From the NCBI RefSeq assembly GCF_039535475.1, contig NZ_BAAAXG010000028.1, positions 248,001 through 312,000 of the forward strand: a stretch of DNA of 64,000 bases. Reading direction: 5' to 3'. The number at the start of each line of letters is the position of its first letter. Positions within the stretch are counted from its first letter, which is position 1. Below the pieces are notes generated by a model that saw only the letters and a list, made by a program, of their open reading frames with translations, ran no database searches and was not told the origin of the DNA. This DNA comes from Streptomyces showdoensis. GTDB lineage: Bacteria > Actinomycetota > Actinomycetes > Streptomycetales > Streptomycetaceae. The translations under genes and the position numbers were made by a program. Of this stretch, positions 17,793 to 26,488 are shown piece after piece.

Positions 17793-18803
17793 GTGTCCAT
17801 GATCCCCAGGGCCACGACGCCAGCCGCGCTCCCGACCAGCACCTCACCCATCGCCGGCTCGGAGGCCGCGCAGTGCAGTGAGGCGTCCACGCGGACCTCG
17901 GCGATCTGCCGCTGCTCGTCGAGCGACCACACGCGCACCGTCCCGTCCGCCGCAGCCGACACGAGGCGGTTCTCGTCACCCATGAAGCCAAGCATGAGGA
18001 TGCGGCCCGTGTGACCGGAGAGGTTGGAGGTGAACCGGTCCGTCCCCAGATGCCGTACCGCGATGTCTCCGGTCCCCGACCCGACCGCCACGCGGTCGCC
18101 CGGACCGTCCACGGTGACGGCACGGGCCCACCCGCTGGGGCTGCTGAACCGGCTTCTGAAATCCCCGGTGGAGGCGTGCCACACGCGCACCGAGCCGTCA
18201 CCACCGCAGGCAGCCAGGACGTCTCCGCTGTCGTCGAACGAGAGCGACCGCAGCCGACCGGCGTGCACGTCCTGAGTCCACGACAGCGTCGCCGTGGGGA
18301 GATCCCAGCACCGGAGGTGTCCGTCACCCGTGCTCGCAGCGATACGAGGCGTCGAACGGGCCATCGCCACAGCCCACGTTCGCGGAGTGTCCTGGTTCAG
18401 GGTGAGCGACCAGGCCGGGTCAGGCAACGACCAGACCCTGACCGCCCCGTCGCCGCAGGCCAGGGACCAGACACGTCCATGGGCGGCGGGCAGCCGCCGG
18501 CCGACCGGTGATCCGGCGGACGAGCGCGAGTTTCAGTCGTCCGTGTCCCACAAAGCTGCAGGGGCCCTGGACACGGGCGGAGAGCTGGACTTCTCGGCGG
18601 AAGCGCGCCCGGAACTCCGCGTCGTCCGCCTGGGCAGGGTGGACGACCTTGACCGCGACCCGCAAACCGGCGGCGTCGAGGCCGGCGAACACCGTGCCCA
18701 CGCCCCCTGACCCGAGGCGCCCGATGATCCGGTAGGCGCCGACGCGCTTGGGGTCACCAGGGTAGGCAGCCAGCACCCGCCCACCAGAACGAGCACTGCT
18801 CAC
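17789..18803 (-). pseudogene. Ser/Thr protein kinase-WD40 gene with internal deletion
   Basis: The first ~65 codons (from 18803) encode a kinase N-lobe: GRLGSGGVGTVFAG glycine loop, VAVKVV with the catalytic lysine, and FRREVQLSARVQGPC. Just after VQGPC the kinase sequence ends: no HRD, DFG or APE motifs appear before the frame closes near 18420. WD40 repeats resume in another frame (AACGGDGSVRVWHASTGDF, SAAADGTVRVWSLDEQRQ) and run to 17789. An additional WD40 unit (CGDGAVRVWS) can be read upstream of the WD40 frame's first start at 18427. The simplest reading is a kinase-WD40 fusion that lost most of its kinase domain plus frame. The WD40 3' end is still coupled to DUF89 by a GTGA overlap. 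Confidence 0.75.
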
Positions 18804-19166
18804 CAGGCTTCCGATCTCCTTCAGACGTGCAGCAGGCCAAAGGCCGGACGCATGCCGGTACCTGAGAGCTGGATATTAGCCGCGCGTCGAGGCGATAGGC
18901 ACTGCCTTCTCAGGCAATGGTCGGCAACGCTTCCTTATCGAGCGCACAAGAGCGAAACGGAGCCGACGAGCCTCGCTCGCCGTGCTCCGTCGCTTTCGCC
19001 GCAGCGCGTCTGTTCATCGGTGCGCGCCGCGGCCTGGCTCTCCCCGGCAATCGACTGACACCCCATCAGAACGAGCGTCAAATGAGCGTCACGAGCGTCA
19101 TTTCAGCGTCAAGATATCGCCCACACCACAAATACCGCGCACCCGCAAAACCGCAGGTCAGAGCCC
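18804..19166. other. Intergenic, island/core boundary
   Basis: No credible coding frame is seen here. It separates the degraded kinase gene from the core RNA methyltransferase gene and carries a short repeat cluster near 19074-19111. No tRNA, integrase or obvious att duplication is visible that would define a mobile boundary. Confidence 0.5.
19074..19111. repeat. Four copies of AGCGTCA
   Basis: The heptamer AGCGTCA occurs at 19074, 19085, 19094 and 19105, i.e. spaced 11, 9 and 11 bases. The roughly helical spacing could suit a DNA-binding protein; no function is known. It lies downstream of the RNA methyltransferase gene and about 270 bases upstream of the broken kinase start. Confidence 0.4.
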
Positions 19167-20486
19167 CTACTTCACCGGCTCCAGAATCGCCACGCACTCC
19201 ACATGGTGCGTCATCGGGAACAGGTCGAACGCCCGCAGCGTCCGTACCCGGTAGCCGCCCTCGCGGAAGTAGCCCAGGTCCCGGGCCAGGGCCGCCGGGT
19301 CGCAGGCGACGTAGGCGATGCGGCGGGCGCCGAGGCCGGAGAGGTGGCGGACGGTCTGCTTGCCGGCGCCGGCTCGGGGCGGGTCGAGGACGATGAGGTC
19401 GACCTCGGTGATGCCGGTGCGCGGGAGGACCGACTCGACCTTGCCCTGCTCGATGCGGACGCGCGGGTAGTCGGCCAGGTTGTGGCGGGCGTCCTCCACC
19501 GCGCGCTTGCCCGACTCGATGCCGAGGACGGCGCCCTGGTCGCCGACGCGGTCGGCGAGGGCGCCCGCGAAGAGGCCGACGCCGCAGTAGAGGTCGAGGG
19601 CGGTCTCGCCCTTGCGGGGCGTCAGGCCCTGCATGACGGCGAGCATCAGGGTCTGGGCGGCCTTCGGGTGGACCTGCCAGAAGCCGCCGCTGCCGACGCG
19701 GTAGGTGCGCTCGTCGGCGCGCTCGCGGACGAAGGCGCGGCCGTGGACGCGGTGGACGCCGCCGTCCTTCTCGTCGACGCGCATGACCGAGACGGGCTTG
19801 TCGAGCTCCACCAGCGGGAGGCGGGCGCCGGGGCGGGGGGTGAGGATGACCTGGCGGTCGTGCGAGCCCGAGGCGGCGATGGCCTCGACCGAGGCCATGC
19901 CCTCCCAGGTGCGCTTCTCGACGCCGAGCTCCGAGACGCCCGCGGCGGCGATCATGCAGTGGTCGACCACCTCGACCTCGTGCGAGCGGTGCTTGCGCAG
20001 GCCCGCGTGGCCCTCGGCGTCGATCGCGTACTGGACGCGGGTGCGCCACTGCGGGACCTCGCCGGCGGGGAGCTTGTCGCCCTCGGCGGGGACGACCGTG
20101 CCGTCCCAGCCGGCCTCCTCGGGCGTGAGGCCCGCGAGCCGCTGCAGCTGCTCGGCGATGACCTCGCCCTTGAGCCGGCGCTGGGCGCCCGGCTTGGCGT
20201 GCTGCCAGTCGCAGCCGCCGCACTTGCCGGGGCCGGCGAAGGGGCAGGGGGCCTCGATGCGGTCCTTGGACGGGTCCAGGATCTCGACCGCGTCGGCGCG
20301 CAGGAAGCGGGAGGTCTCCTCGCCCTCGGTCACCCGGGCGCGGACGCGCTCGCCGGGCAGGGCGTGCCGGACGAAGAGGACGCGGCCGCCCTCCGTGCGG
20401 GCGATGCAGTGGCCTCCGTGGGCGACCGGGCCGACCTCGACCTCGTACTCTTCCCCGACCAGCGAAGCAACGGGCACGTTCTGCAT
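19167..20486 (-). CDS. TRAM-domain class I SAM-dependent RNA methyltransferase (RlmD/TrmA family)
   Basis: A 439-aa RNA uridine-5-methyltransferase-type enzyme. Order of features: N-terminal TRAM/OB domain (~10-70), an Fe-S cysteine cluster CPFAGPGKCGGCDWQH (~81-96) with a fourth Cys probably in VVDHCMIA, SAM motif I ALDLYCGVGLFAG, motif IV LIVLDPPRAGAG, and the catalytic cysteine in YVACDPAALARD (~C395). By family it methylates U to m5U in rRNA or tRNA; which position cannot be told. ATG 20486 gives the expected N-terminus. It follows the APC permease gene by 60 bases on the same strand, an arrangement common in Streptomyces. Confidence 0.9.
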   Translation of the reverse strand: MQNVPVASLVGEEYEVEVGPVAHGGHCIARTEGGRVLFVRHALPGERVRARVTEGEETSRFLRADAVEILDPSKDRIEAPCPFAGPGKCGGCDWQHAKPGAQRRLKGEVIAEQLQRLAGLTPEEAGWDGTVVPAEGDKLPAGEVPQWRTRVQYAIDAEGHAGLRKHRSHEVEVVDHCMIAAAGVSELGVEKRTWEGMASVEAIAASGSHDRQVILTPRPGARLPLVELDKPVSVMRVDEKDGGVHRVHGRAFVRERADERTYRVGSGGFWQVHPKAAQTLMLAVMQGLTPRKGETALDLYCGVGLFAGALADRVGDQGAVLGIESGKRAVEDARHNLADYPRVRIEQGKVESVLPRTGITEVDLIVLDPPRAGAGKQTVRHLSGLGARRIAYVACDPAALARDLGYFREGGYRVRTLRAFDLFPMTHHVECVAILEPVK

Positions 20487-20546
20487 GACGGGGGGACTCC
20501 AAGAGGAAGAGGTGTGGGCTGCCGTTCGGGACGGCAGCCCACCAGT

Positions 20547-22601
20547 CTAGTTGCTCTTTTCGGCCGGTACCTTCGCGCCGCCCTTCTCGACCGGTCCGCG
20601 TCGGACCGATCCGGGGGCGTTCCAGTCCTGGCGCTTGCGGGCCCGCTTCTTGGCGGCCTCGGAGGACTGCAGCTGGTACGGGACGGAGGTGACCATCACG
20701 CCCGGCGTGAAGAGCAGCCGGCCCTTGAGGCGCAGGGCGCTCTGGTTGTGCAGCAGGTGCTCGTACCAGTGGCCGACCACGTACTCGGGGATGTAGACCG
20801 AGACGGCGTCGCGCGGGCTCTCCTTGCGGAGGTTCTTCACGTACTCGATGACCGGCCGGGTGATCTCGCGGTACGGCGAGTCGAGGATCTTCAGCGGCAC
20901 GTTGATGCCGCGCCGCTCCCACTCCTCCTTGAGCGCCTTGGTCTCGGCCGGGTCGACGCTGACGGTGAGCGCCTCCAGCTCGTTGGCGTGCAGCAGCTTG
21001 GCGTAGGCGAGGGCGCGCAGCGTGGGCTTGTGCAGCTTGGAGACGAGGACGACGGAACGGACCCGGGAGGGGCGGACGTACTCGTCGGGGCGTTCCTCGG
21101 CGGCGGCGATCTCGGCGGCCACGGAGTCGTAGTGCCGGCGGATCGCGGTCATCGTCGCGTAGAAGATCACCATGCCGAGCAGCGCGACCCAGGCGCCGTG
21201 GGTGAACTTGGTGGCGAGGACGACGACGAGGACCAGACCGGTGAAGAAGGCGCCGAAGGCGTTGATCGCGCGGGAGCGGATCATGTGGCGGCGCTTGGCG
21301 GGGTCCTTCTCGGTGCGCAGGTGCCGGTTCCAGTGCCGGACCATGCCGATCTGGCTGAGCGTGAAGGAGACGAAGACGCCGACGATGTAGAGCTGGATCA
21401 GCCGGGTCGAGTCGGCCCCGTAGACCACCACGAGGAGCGCGGCCGCGCCGGCCAGCAGCACGATGCCGTTGGAGAAGGCGAGGCGGTCGCCGCGGGTGTG
21501 CAGCTGGCGGGGCAGGTAGCGGTCCTGGGCGAGGATCGAGCCGAGGAGCGGGAAGCCGTTGTACGCCGTGTTGGCGGCCAGGAAGAGCACGAGGGCGGTC
21601 GCCGCGGCGAGCAGGATGAAGAAGAACGTCCCGTCGCCGAAGACGGCGGCGGCGACCTGCGAGATGACCGGGTCCTGGACGTAGCCCGGGCCGACCGGCA
21701 CTCCGTTGACCAGCAGGTCCTCGGCGGGCTTCTCGGCCATCCGGACGTCGGTGGCCATGGCCAGGAAGATGATGCCGCAGAACATGGTGACGGCGAGGCC
21801 GCCCATGAGCGCCAGCGTGCTGGCCGCGTTCTTCGACTTGGGCTTGCGGAAGGCGGGCACGCCGTTGGAGATCGCCTCGACGCCGGTCAGCGCCGCACAG
21901 CCGGAGGAGAAGGCCCGCAGCAGCAGGAAGACCAGGGCGAAGCCCGCGAGCCCCTGGTGCTCGGCCTTGATCTCGAAGCCGGCGGTGGGGGCGGACATGG
22001 TCTCGTCGAGGACGAGGCCGCGCCAGGCACCCCAGACGATCATGGCGAAGACGCCGAAGACGAAGACGTACGTCGGGATGGCGAAGAGGCCGCCGGACTC
22101 CTTCACGCCGCGCAGGTTCATCAGCGTGAGCAGCACGATCACCGCGATGGCGGAGAGGACCTTGTGCTCGACGACGAACGGCACGGCGGAGCCGAGGTTC
22201 TCGATGCCGGAGGAGATCGACACGGCGACGGTGAGGACGTAGTCGACGAGCAGCGCGCTCGCGACGGTGAGTCCGGCCTTGGGCCCGAGGTTGGTGGTCG
22301 CGACCTCGTAGTCGCCACCGCCGCTCGGGTAGGCGTGCACGTTCTGCCGGTACGAGGCGACGACCGTGAACATCAGGACCACGACGGCCAGCGCGATCCA
22401 CGGGCTGAAGTGGTAGGCCGACAGGCCCGCGACGGAGAGGACGAGGAGGACCTCGCCCGGGGCGTACGCCACCGAGGACAGCGGGTCGGAGGCGAAGACG
22501 GGGAGGGCGATGCGCTTCGGGAGGAGGGTCTCGCCGAGCTTGTCGCTGCGCAGGGCCCGCCCGATCAGGATCCGTTTGGGCACGTCGGTCAGTTTGGACA
22601 C
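20547..22601 (-). CDS. APC-superfamily amino acid permease with cytoplasmic C-terminal domain
   Basis: A 684-aa membrane protein. The first ~470 residues contain about twelve hydrophobic helices with typical APC features near the N-terminus (LPVFASDPLSSVAYAPGE, YPSGGGDYEVATTNLG). The final ~190 residues are soluble and charged (VVLVSKLHKPTLRALAYAKLL ...), resembling the cytoplasmic tail of KimA/YdaO-type transporters. The likely role is amino acid or K+ uptake; family members of this shape include c-di-AMP-controlled potassium importers, which would fit the neighbouring TrkA pair, but this is inference. GTG 22601 gives the MSKLTDVPKR start; the open frame upstream of it is non-coding in composition. 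Confidence 0.85.
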   Translation of the reverse strand: MSKLTDVPKRILIGRALRSDKLGETLLPKRIALPVFASDPLSSVAYAPGEVLLVLSVAGLSAYHFSPWIALAVVVLMFTVVASYRQNVHAYPSGGGDYEVATTNLGPKAGLTVASALLVDYVLTVAVSISSGIENLGSAVPFVVEHKVLSAIAVIVLLTLMNLRGVKESGGLFAIPTYVFVFGVFAMIVWGAWRGLVLDETMSAPTAGFEIKAEHQGLAGFALVFLLLRAFSSGCAALTGVEAISNGVPAFRKPKSKNAASTLALMGGLAVTMFCGIIFLAMATDVRMAEKPAEDLLVNGVPVGPGYVQDPVISQVAAAVFGDGTFFFILLAAATALVLFLAANTAYNGFPLLGSILAQDRYLPRQLHTRGDRLAFSNGIVLLAGAAALLVVVYGADSTRLIQLYIVGVFVSFTLSQIGMVRHWNRHLRTEKDPAKRRHMIRSRAINAFGAFFTGLVLVVVLATKFTHGAWVALLGMVIFYATMTAIRRHYDSVAAEIAAAEERPDEYVRPSRVRSVVLVSKLHKPTLRALAYAKLLHANELEALTVSVDPAETKALKEEWERRGINVPLKILDSPYREITRPVIEYVKNLRKESPRDAVSVYIPEYVVGHWYEHLLHNQSALRLKGRLLFTPGVMVTSVPYQLQSSEAAKKRARKRQDWNAPGSVRRGPVEKGGAKVPAEKSN

Positions 22602-22970
22602 GCAGAGGATCGTAAGCGTTCGAAAAGAGCCATGCCGACCAGCACCCCCGATCCGCACCGAATCTCCCTGGATACCACCTGGGGGGAGACCTGGGCAGAC
22701 ACCGTTTCCGGTGGTGACACGCCCCTGACGGGGTCTTGACGCGTTCCTAACGAGGGCTGCGTGAGGTCCCGGTCTTCGTTGCCGCATAAGCTCGGACCGG
22801 ACAGCACGCGTGTGCAGGTCCGCCACGGCCCGGGCCCATCGGGCCGGGCAGCCGGCCGCCCTCCGGGGGCGGCATGCGTGGCCGAATACGTGGCCGGTGC
22901 GGCCAGGAAAGTTGTGAGAAGCGTGTTTTCGCAGGTCAGCAAGGCGATCAGGAGTGCGGGGTAAGGGGAC
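22602..22970. promoter_or_regulatory. Divergent intergenic region between permease and trk genes
   Basis: A 369-base region that must carry both outward promoters. A possible -35 (TTGACG) for the trk side is at 22736-22741, but no convincing -10 was found. Around 22697-22720 is a partial dyad (CACCGTTTCCGGTG). No gene is seen. Confidence 0.35.
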
Positions 22971-23639
22971 GTGCACATCGTCATCATGGGCTGCGGGCGC
23001 GTGGGAGCCGCTCTCGCGCAGACCCTGGAGCAGCAGGGCCACACGGTCGCCGTGGTGGACCAGGACCCGACGGCCTTCCGCCGTCTGGGCTCGGGCTTCG
23101 GCGGCCGTCGCGTCACGGGCGTGGGCTTCGACCAGGACACGCTCCGCGAGGCGGGGATCGAGGAAGCCGGCGCCTTCGCCGCGGTGAGCAGCGGCGACAA
23201 CTCGAACATCATCGCGGCGCGGGTCGCGCGCGAGATGTTCGGCATCGAGAACGTCGCCGCCCGGATCTACGACCCGCGGCGCGCCGAGGTCTACCAGCGC
23301 CTGGGCATCCCGACCGTCGCCACGGTCCGCTGGACCGCCGACCAGATGCTGCGGCGGCTGCTGCCGTCCGGCGCCGAGCCGCTGTGGCGTGACCCGAGCG
23401 GCGGAGTGCAGCTCGCCGAGGTGCACACCTCCCCCGCGTGGATCGGCCACAAGGTCAGCCGGCTCCAGGAGGAGACCGGGGTGCGCGTGGCCTTCCTCAC
23501 CCGACTGGGCGAAGCGATTCTTCCGACCTCTCAGACGGTGCTGCAGGAGGGCGACCTCGTGCACGTCATGATGCGGACGGACGAGATCGACAAGGTCGAG
23601 GCGGCCTTCGCCGAGGGTCCCGAGGAGGGCGGTCACTGA
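22971..23639 (+). CDS. TrkA-family K+ channel/transport regulatory protein (RCK)
   Basis: A 222-aa RCK protein. The N-terminal Rossmann domain starts MHIVIMGCGRVGAALA with GxGxxG and an acidic residue at the end of strand 2 (VVDQD); the C-terminal RCK_C region begins near VQLAEVHTSPAWIGHKVSRL. Such proteins bind NAD(H) or ATP and, via RCK_C, small ligands including c-di-AMP, and gate K+ uptake. GTG 22971 lies shortly after AAGGGGAC. It overlaps the next trkA-like gene by one base (TGATG), forming a two-subunit pair like CeoB/CeoC. No Trk membrane subunit is next to it; the divergent APC permease is the nearest transporter. Confidence 0.88.
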   Translation: MHIVIMGCGRVGAALAQTLEQQGHTVAVVDQDPTAFRRLGSGFGGRRVTGVGFDQDTLREAGIEEAGAFAAVSSGDNSNIIAARVAREMFGIENVAARIYDPRRAEVYQRLGIPTVATVRWTADQMLRRLLPSGAEPLWRDPSGGVQLAEVHTSPAWIGHKVSRLQEETGVRVAFLTRLGEAILPTSQTVLQEGDLVHVMMRTDEIDKVEAAFAEGPEEGGH

Positions 23640-24316
23640 TGCGTGTCGCTATTGCCGGCGCGGGCGCCGTGGGCCGTTCCATCGCGGGCGAGCTCCTGGA
23701 GAACGGGCACGAGGTCCTCCTCATCGACAAGGCGCCGACCGCCATCTCGGTGGAGCGGGTGCCGCAGGCCGAGTGGCTGCTGGCCGACGCCTGCGAGATC
23801 ACCTCGCTCGACGAGGCGGCCCTGCAGCGCTGCAACGTGGTCATCGCGGCGACCGGCGACGACAAGGTGAACCTGGTCGTCTCGCTGCTCGCGAAGACCG
23901 AGTACGGCGTGCCCCGCGTGGTCGCCCGGGTCAACAACCCGAAGAACGAGTGGCTGTTCAACGAGGCATGGGGCGTGGACGTCGCCGTCTCGACGCCGCG
24001 TCTGATGTCGGCCCTGGTCGAGGAGGCGGTGAGCGTCGGCGACCTGGTCCGGCTGCTGCGCTTCAGCCACGGCGACGCCAACCTGGTCGAGCTGACGCTG
24101 CCGCCGGAGTCCGCGATGGCGGGCACCGCGGTGGGCGACGTGGCCTGGCCGCAGGACACCTCGCTGGTCACCATCATCCGCGGCTCCCGGGTCCTCACCC
24201 CGAGCCCGGAGGAGACCCTGGAGGCGGGCGACGAGCTGCTGTTCGTGGCCACCCAGGCGCGCGAGGAGCAGCTGGAGGACCTGCTGTCGGTCCGCCGGGG
24301 GCCGAACGAGTCCTGA
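23639..24316 (+). CDS. TrkA-family K+ uptake regulatory protein, second subunit
   Basis: A 225-aa RCK protein beginning [20 protein letters not shown] (GxGxxG nucleotide-binding loop, LLIDKAP acidic end), with the middle [21 protein letters not shown] characteristic of RCK_N, and an RCK_C domain from about residue 140. It is coupled to the upstream RCK gene by overlapping TGATG and almost certainly acts with it as a heteromer controlling potassium flux. Its 3' end lies inside a 9-base tandem repeat and is followed by a strong hairpin. Confidence 0.88.
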   Translation: MRVAIAGAGAVGRSIAGELLENGHEVLLIDKAPTAISVERVPQAEWLLADACEITSLDEAALQRCNVVIAATGDDKVNLVVSLLAKTEYGVPRVVARVNNPKNEWLFNEAWGVDVAVSTPRLMSALVEEAVSVGDLVRLLRFSHGDANLVELTLPPESAMAGTAVGDVAWPQDTSLVTIIRGSRVLTPSPEETLEAGDELLFVATQAREEQLEDLLSVRRGPNES

Positions 24317-24346
24317 CGGTCCTGACGGTCCTGACGGTCCTGACGG
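24311..24346. repeat. Tandem repeat, 9-base unit TCCTGACGG x4
   Basis: Four perfect copies of TCCTGACGG. The first contains the trk stop codon (TGA); since the unit carries TGA and is a multiple of three, copy-number change would not extend the protein. Likely replication slippage. Confidence 0.8.
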
Positions 24347-24376
24347 ATGGACGGACGGCTGCAGGGCCGTCGTGAC

Positions 24377-24427
24377 GTACGCGAAGGGGCCCGGAACCTG
24401 TGACAGGTTCCGGGCCCCTTCGCGTAC
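24377..24427. terminator. Bidirectional hairpin between convergent genes
   Basis: A perfect 24-bp stem (24377-24400 with 24404-24427) closed by a three-base loop TGA. It lies between the convergent trk pair and DUF3159 genes. There is no long T-run, as is usual in high-GC actinobacteria. Confidence 0.85.
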
Positions 24428-24448
24428 GAAGCGCTCATCGGCTCCGCG

Positions 24449-25201
24449 CTACGCCTCGGGGTGCCCCTGAGCCGCGGCCTTGCGGGCCTTCTCGGCCTTC
24501 TCGGCCTGCTCCTCGGCCTCCATCTCGGCGAAGACGTCGATCGGCGGCGGCGCCTTCGCGAGGAACACCCAGGTGAGGTACACCGCGAGCAGGAACGGCG
24601 GGATCTTCAGGGCGACCAGGACCCAGCCGAGCTGCGTGGTGTCGGCCCACCAGTAGAGCGGGAAGAGGATCGCGCACTTCGCGAGCAGGATCAGGCCCCA
24701 GGCCCAGCTGGCCTTGGTGTACGCCTTCTTGCGGCCCGGGTTGCGGGTGCGCCAGGAGAGGTTCTCCTTGAAGACCGGGCCCAGGATGAGGCCGATCAGC
24801 GGGACCCCGGCCAGCGCCGTGACGATGTACGCGAGGGCGAGGCCCAGCGTGTACAGCATGCCCGGCAGGTAGAAGTCCTTGGCGTTGCCGGTCATCATCG
24901 CGAAGACCACGCCGAAGGCGACGCCGAAGACGCCGCTGAAGGCGTGCTTGACGGTGTCCCGGCGGACCAGCCGGACGGCGACGAGGACGAGCGACACCGC
25001 GAGGGCGGCGATCGCCGAGGAGCGCAGGTCCTTGTTGATCGTGTAGATCGTGACGAAGAGCAGGCCCGGCAGGACCGTCTCCACCATGCCGCGCACCCCG
25101 CCGAACGCCTCGAAGAGGGCGGCCTCGGTCACCGCCTTGTCGGTCCGGGCGTCCTGGTCCGGGGTGGGCTTCTCGGTGGTCGGCTTGTCGACTGACGTCA
25201 C
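24449..25201 (-). CDS. DUF3159 family membrane protein
   Basis: A 250-aa integral membrane protein of the actinobacterial DUF3159 family. About six hydrophobic helices are visible between residues ~40 and 215 ([81 protein letters not shown]), followed by a charged Ala/Glu/Lys-rich tail. GTG 25201 has AGGAG upstream. It starts four bases after the OB-fold gene's stop, so the two are one operon. Function is unknown. Confidence 0.85.
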   Translation of the reverse strand: MTSVDKPTTEKPTPDQDARTDKAVTEAALFEAFGGVRGMVETVLPGLLFVTIYTINKDLRSSAIAALAVSLVLVAVRLVRRDTVKHAFSGVFGVAFGVVFAMMTGNAKDFYLPGMLYTLGLALAYIVTALAGVPLIGLILGPVFKENLSWRTRNPGRKKAYTKASWAWGLILLAKCAILFPLYWWADTTQLGWVLVALKIPPFLLAVYLTWVFLAKAPPPIDVFAEMEAEEQAEKAEKARKAAAQGHPEA

Positions 25202-25204
25202 CGG

Positions 25205-25603
25205 CTACTCCTGTCCGAGCGGTCGGAGCTCGTATTTGGGGTTGAAGAGGACCCGCCGGCCGTGGCTCATGGAGATCCGGCCGGAGGCGATCATCTTGCG
25301 GCCCGGCTCGATGCCCACGATGGAACGGCGGCCCAGCCACACGACGTCCAGCGGCGCCGTGCCGTCGAACAGCTCGGCCTCCAGCGCGGGCACACCGGCC
25401 CGGGGACGCAGGGTGACCGTCCGCAACGTACCAGTCACCTTGACTATCTGTCGGTCGGAGCAGTCGCTGATACGCGTGCACCCCGACGCGGCCGAGTCCT
25501 CCTGGAGCTCGACCGACTCCAGCTCCTCCTGCGAGGTGGAGAGGCGGTCGAGCATCCGGCGGAACCGTCCGGCCGGCTTCTCTGTACGCGGTGCAGCACT
25601 CAT
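25205..25603 (-). CDS. OB-fold nucleic-acid-binding domain protein
   Basis: A 132-aa small protein. Residues ~50-125 (IVKVTGTLRTVTLRP...LEAELFDGTAPLDVVWLGRRSIVGIEPGRKM) have the strand pattern of an OB-fold (RecG-like wedge/tRNA-anti type). The N-terminal ~35 residues are charged (FRRMLDRLSTSQEELESVEL). It is conserved next to DUF3159 genes in actinobacteria; the exact role is unknown. Confidence 0.75.
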   Translation of the reverse strand: MSAAPRTEKPAGRFRRMLDRLSTSQEELESVELQEDSAASGCTRISDCSDRQIVKVTGTLRTVTLRPRAGVPALEAELFDGTAPLDVVWLGRRSIVGIEPGRKMIASGRISMSHGRRVLFNPKYELRPLGQE

Positions 25604-25637
25604 ACAGAAAGCGTACCGGCCCCCGCCGACACCGAAC

Positions 25638-26324
25638 TCAGTGTTCGAAGCGGTAACCCATGCCCGGTTCGGTGACGAAGTGCCGCGGGTGCGAAGGGTC
25701 GTGCTCCAGCTTGCGCCGCAGCTGTGCCATGTAGACCCGCAGATAGTTCGTCTCGGTGCCGTACGAGGGTCCCCAGACCTCCTGGAGCAGCTGCTTCTGG
25801 CTGACCAGCCGGCCGCTGTTGCGGACCAGGACCTCCAGGAGGTGCCACTCGGTGGGGGTGAGCCGCACGTCCTTGCCGTCGCGGTGGACCTTCTTGGCGG
25901 CCAGGTCGACCGTGAAGCCCTCCGTCTCGACGACCACGACGCCGTCCTCGCCGCCGCCGACCGGCTCGGCCCTGCGGACCGCGGCGCGCAGCCGGGCGAG
26001 CAGCTCGTCCATGCCGAAGGGCTTGGTGACGTAGTCGTCCGCGCCCGCGTCGAGCGCCTCGACCTTCTCGTCGGAGGTCTGCCGGGCGGAGAGCACCAGG
26101 ATCGGCACCCGGGTCCAGCCGCGCAGGCCCTTGATGACCTCGACGCCGTCCATGTCGGGGAGCCCGAGGTCGAGGACGACGACGTCGGGGTGGCGCTCGG
26201 CGGCGAGCCGGAGGGCGGTGGCCCCGTCGGGGGCCGCGTCGACCTCGTACTTGCGCGCCTTGAGGTTGATCACCAGGGCGCGGACGATCTGGGGCTCGTC
26301 GTCGACCACCAGGACCCGGGTCAT
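25638..26324 (-). CDS. kdpE: Two-component response regulator KdpE
   Basis: A 228-aa OmpR/PhoB-type regulator: receiver domain (MTRVLVVDDEPQIVRALVIN; phosphoacceptor Asp in VVVLDLGLPDMDG; Lys in DDYVTKPFG) and a winged-helix DNA-binding domain (LTPTEWHLLEVLVRNSG ... TNYLRVYMAQLRRKLE). It pairs with the KdpD kinase encoded 164 bases upstream on the same strand. KdpE normally activates kdpFABC, the high-affinity K+-ATPase, but no kdpFABC genes are present in this window. ATG 26324 is the canonical start. Confidence 0.88.
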   Translation of the reverse strand: MTRVLVVDDEPQIVRALVINLKARKYEVDAAPDGATALRLAAERHPDVVVLDLGLPDMDGVEVIKGLRGWTRVPILVLSARQTSDEKVEALDAGADDYVTKPFGMDELLARLRAAVRRAEPVGGGEDGVVVVETEGFTVDLAAKKVHRDGKDVRLTPTEWHLLEVLVRNSGRLVSQKQLLQEVWGPSYGTETNYLRVYMAQLRRKLEHDPSHPRHFVTEPGMGYRFEH

Positions 26325-26488
26325 GAAGAGGTGCCTTCCTTGTCGTTGGTACGGAGAGGTACGGAGAGGGTGCGGGGAGGGAGTACGGGGAGGGGACGGG
26401 GTGACGGGGGTGCGGTCCCGGGGCGGGGGCACGGGACACGGGACACGGTCACGGGCGGGGATCACGGGGGCGGGGCGCCGGCCCCGGG

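Noticed and set aside
18852..19058. Small + strand frame in the gap near 19 kb
   Set aside because: Weak codon bias and no ribosome-binding site.
6321..19166. The defence island as a single integrative element
   Set aside because: No integrase, direct repeats or tRNA at its borders were seen, so only a hotspot, not an element, can be proposed.
19203..22739. 1178-codon + strand frame opposite the RNA methyltransferase and permease
   Set aside because: Asp/Gly/Val/His-rich antisense shadow; both - strand genes have clear family motifs.
22602..23636. N-terminal extension of the permease frame
   Set aside because: The open frame continues into the trk genes, but the extra residues are not protein-like and the permease family starts at MSKLTDVPKR.
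26325..26488. G-rich repeats between kdpD and kdpE as a CRISPR-like array
   Set aside because: Short imperfect GTACGGAGAGG/GGGACACGGGACACG runs without spacers of constant length.
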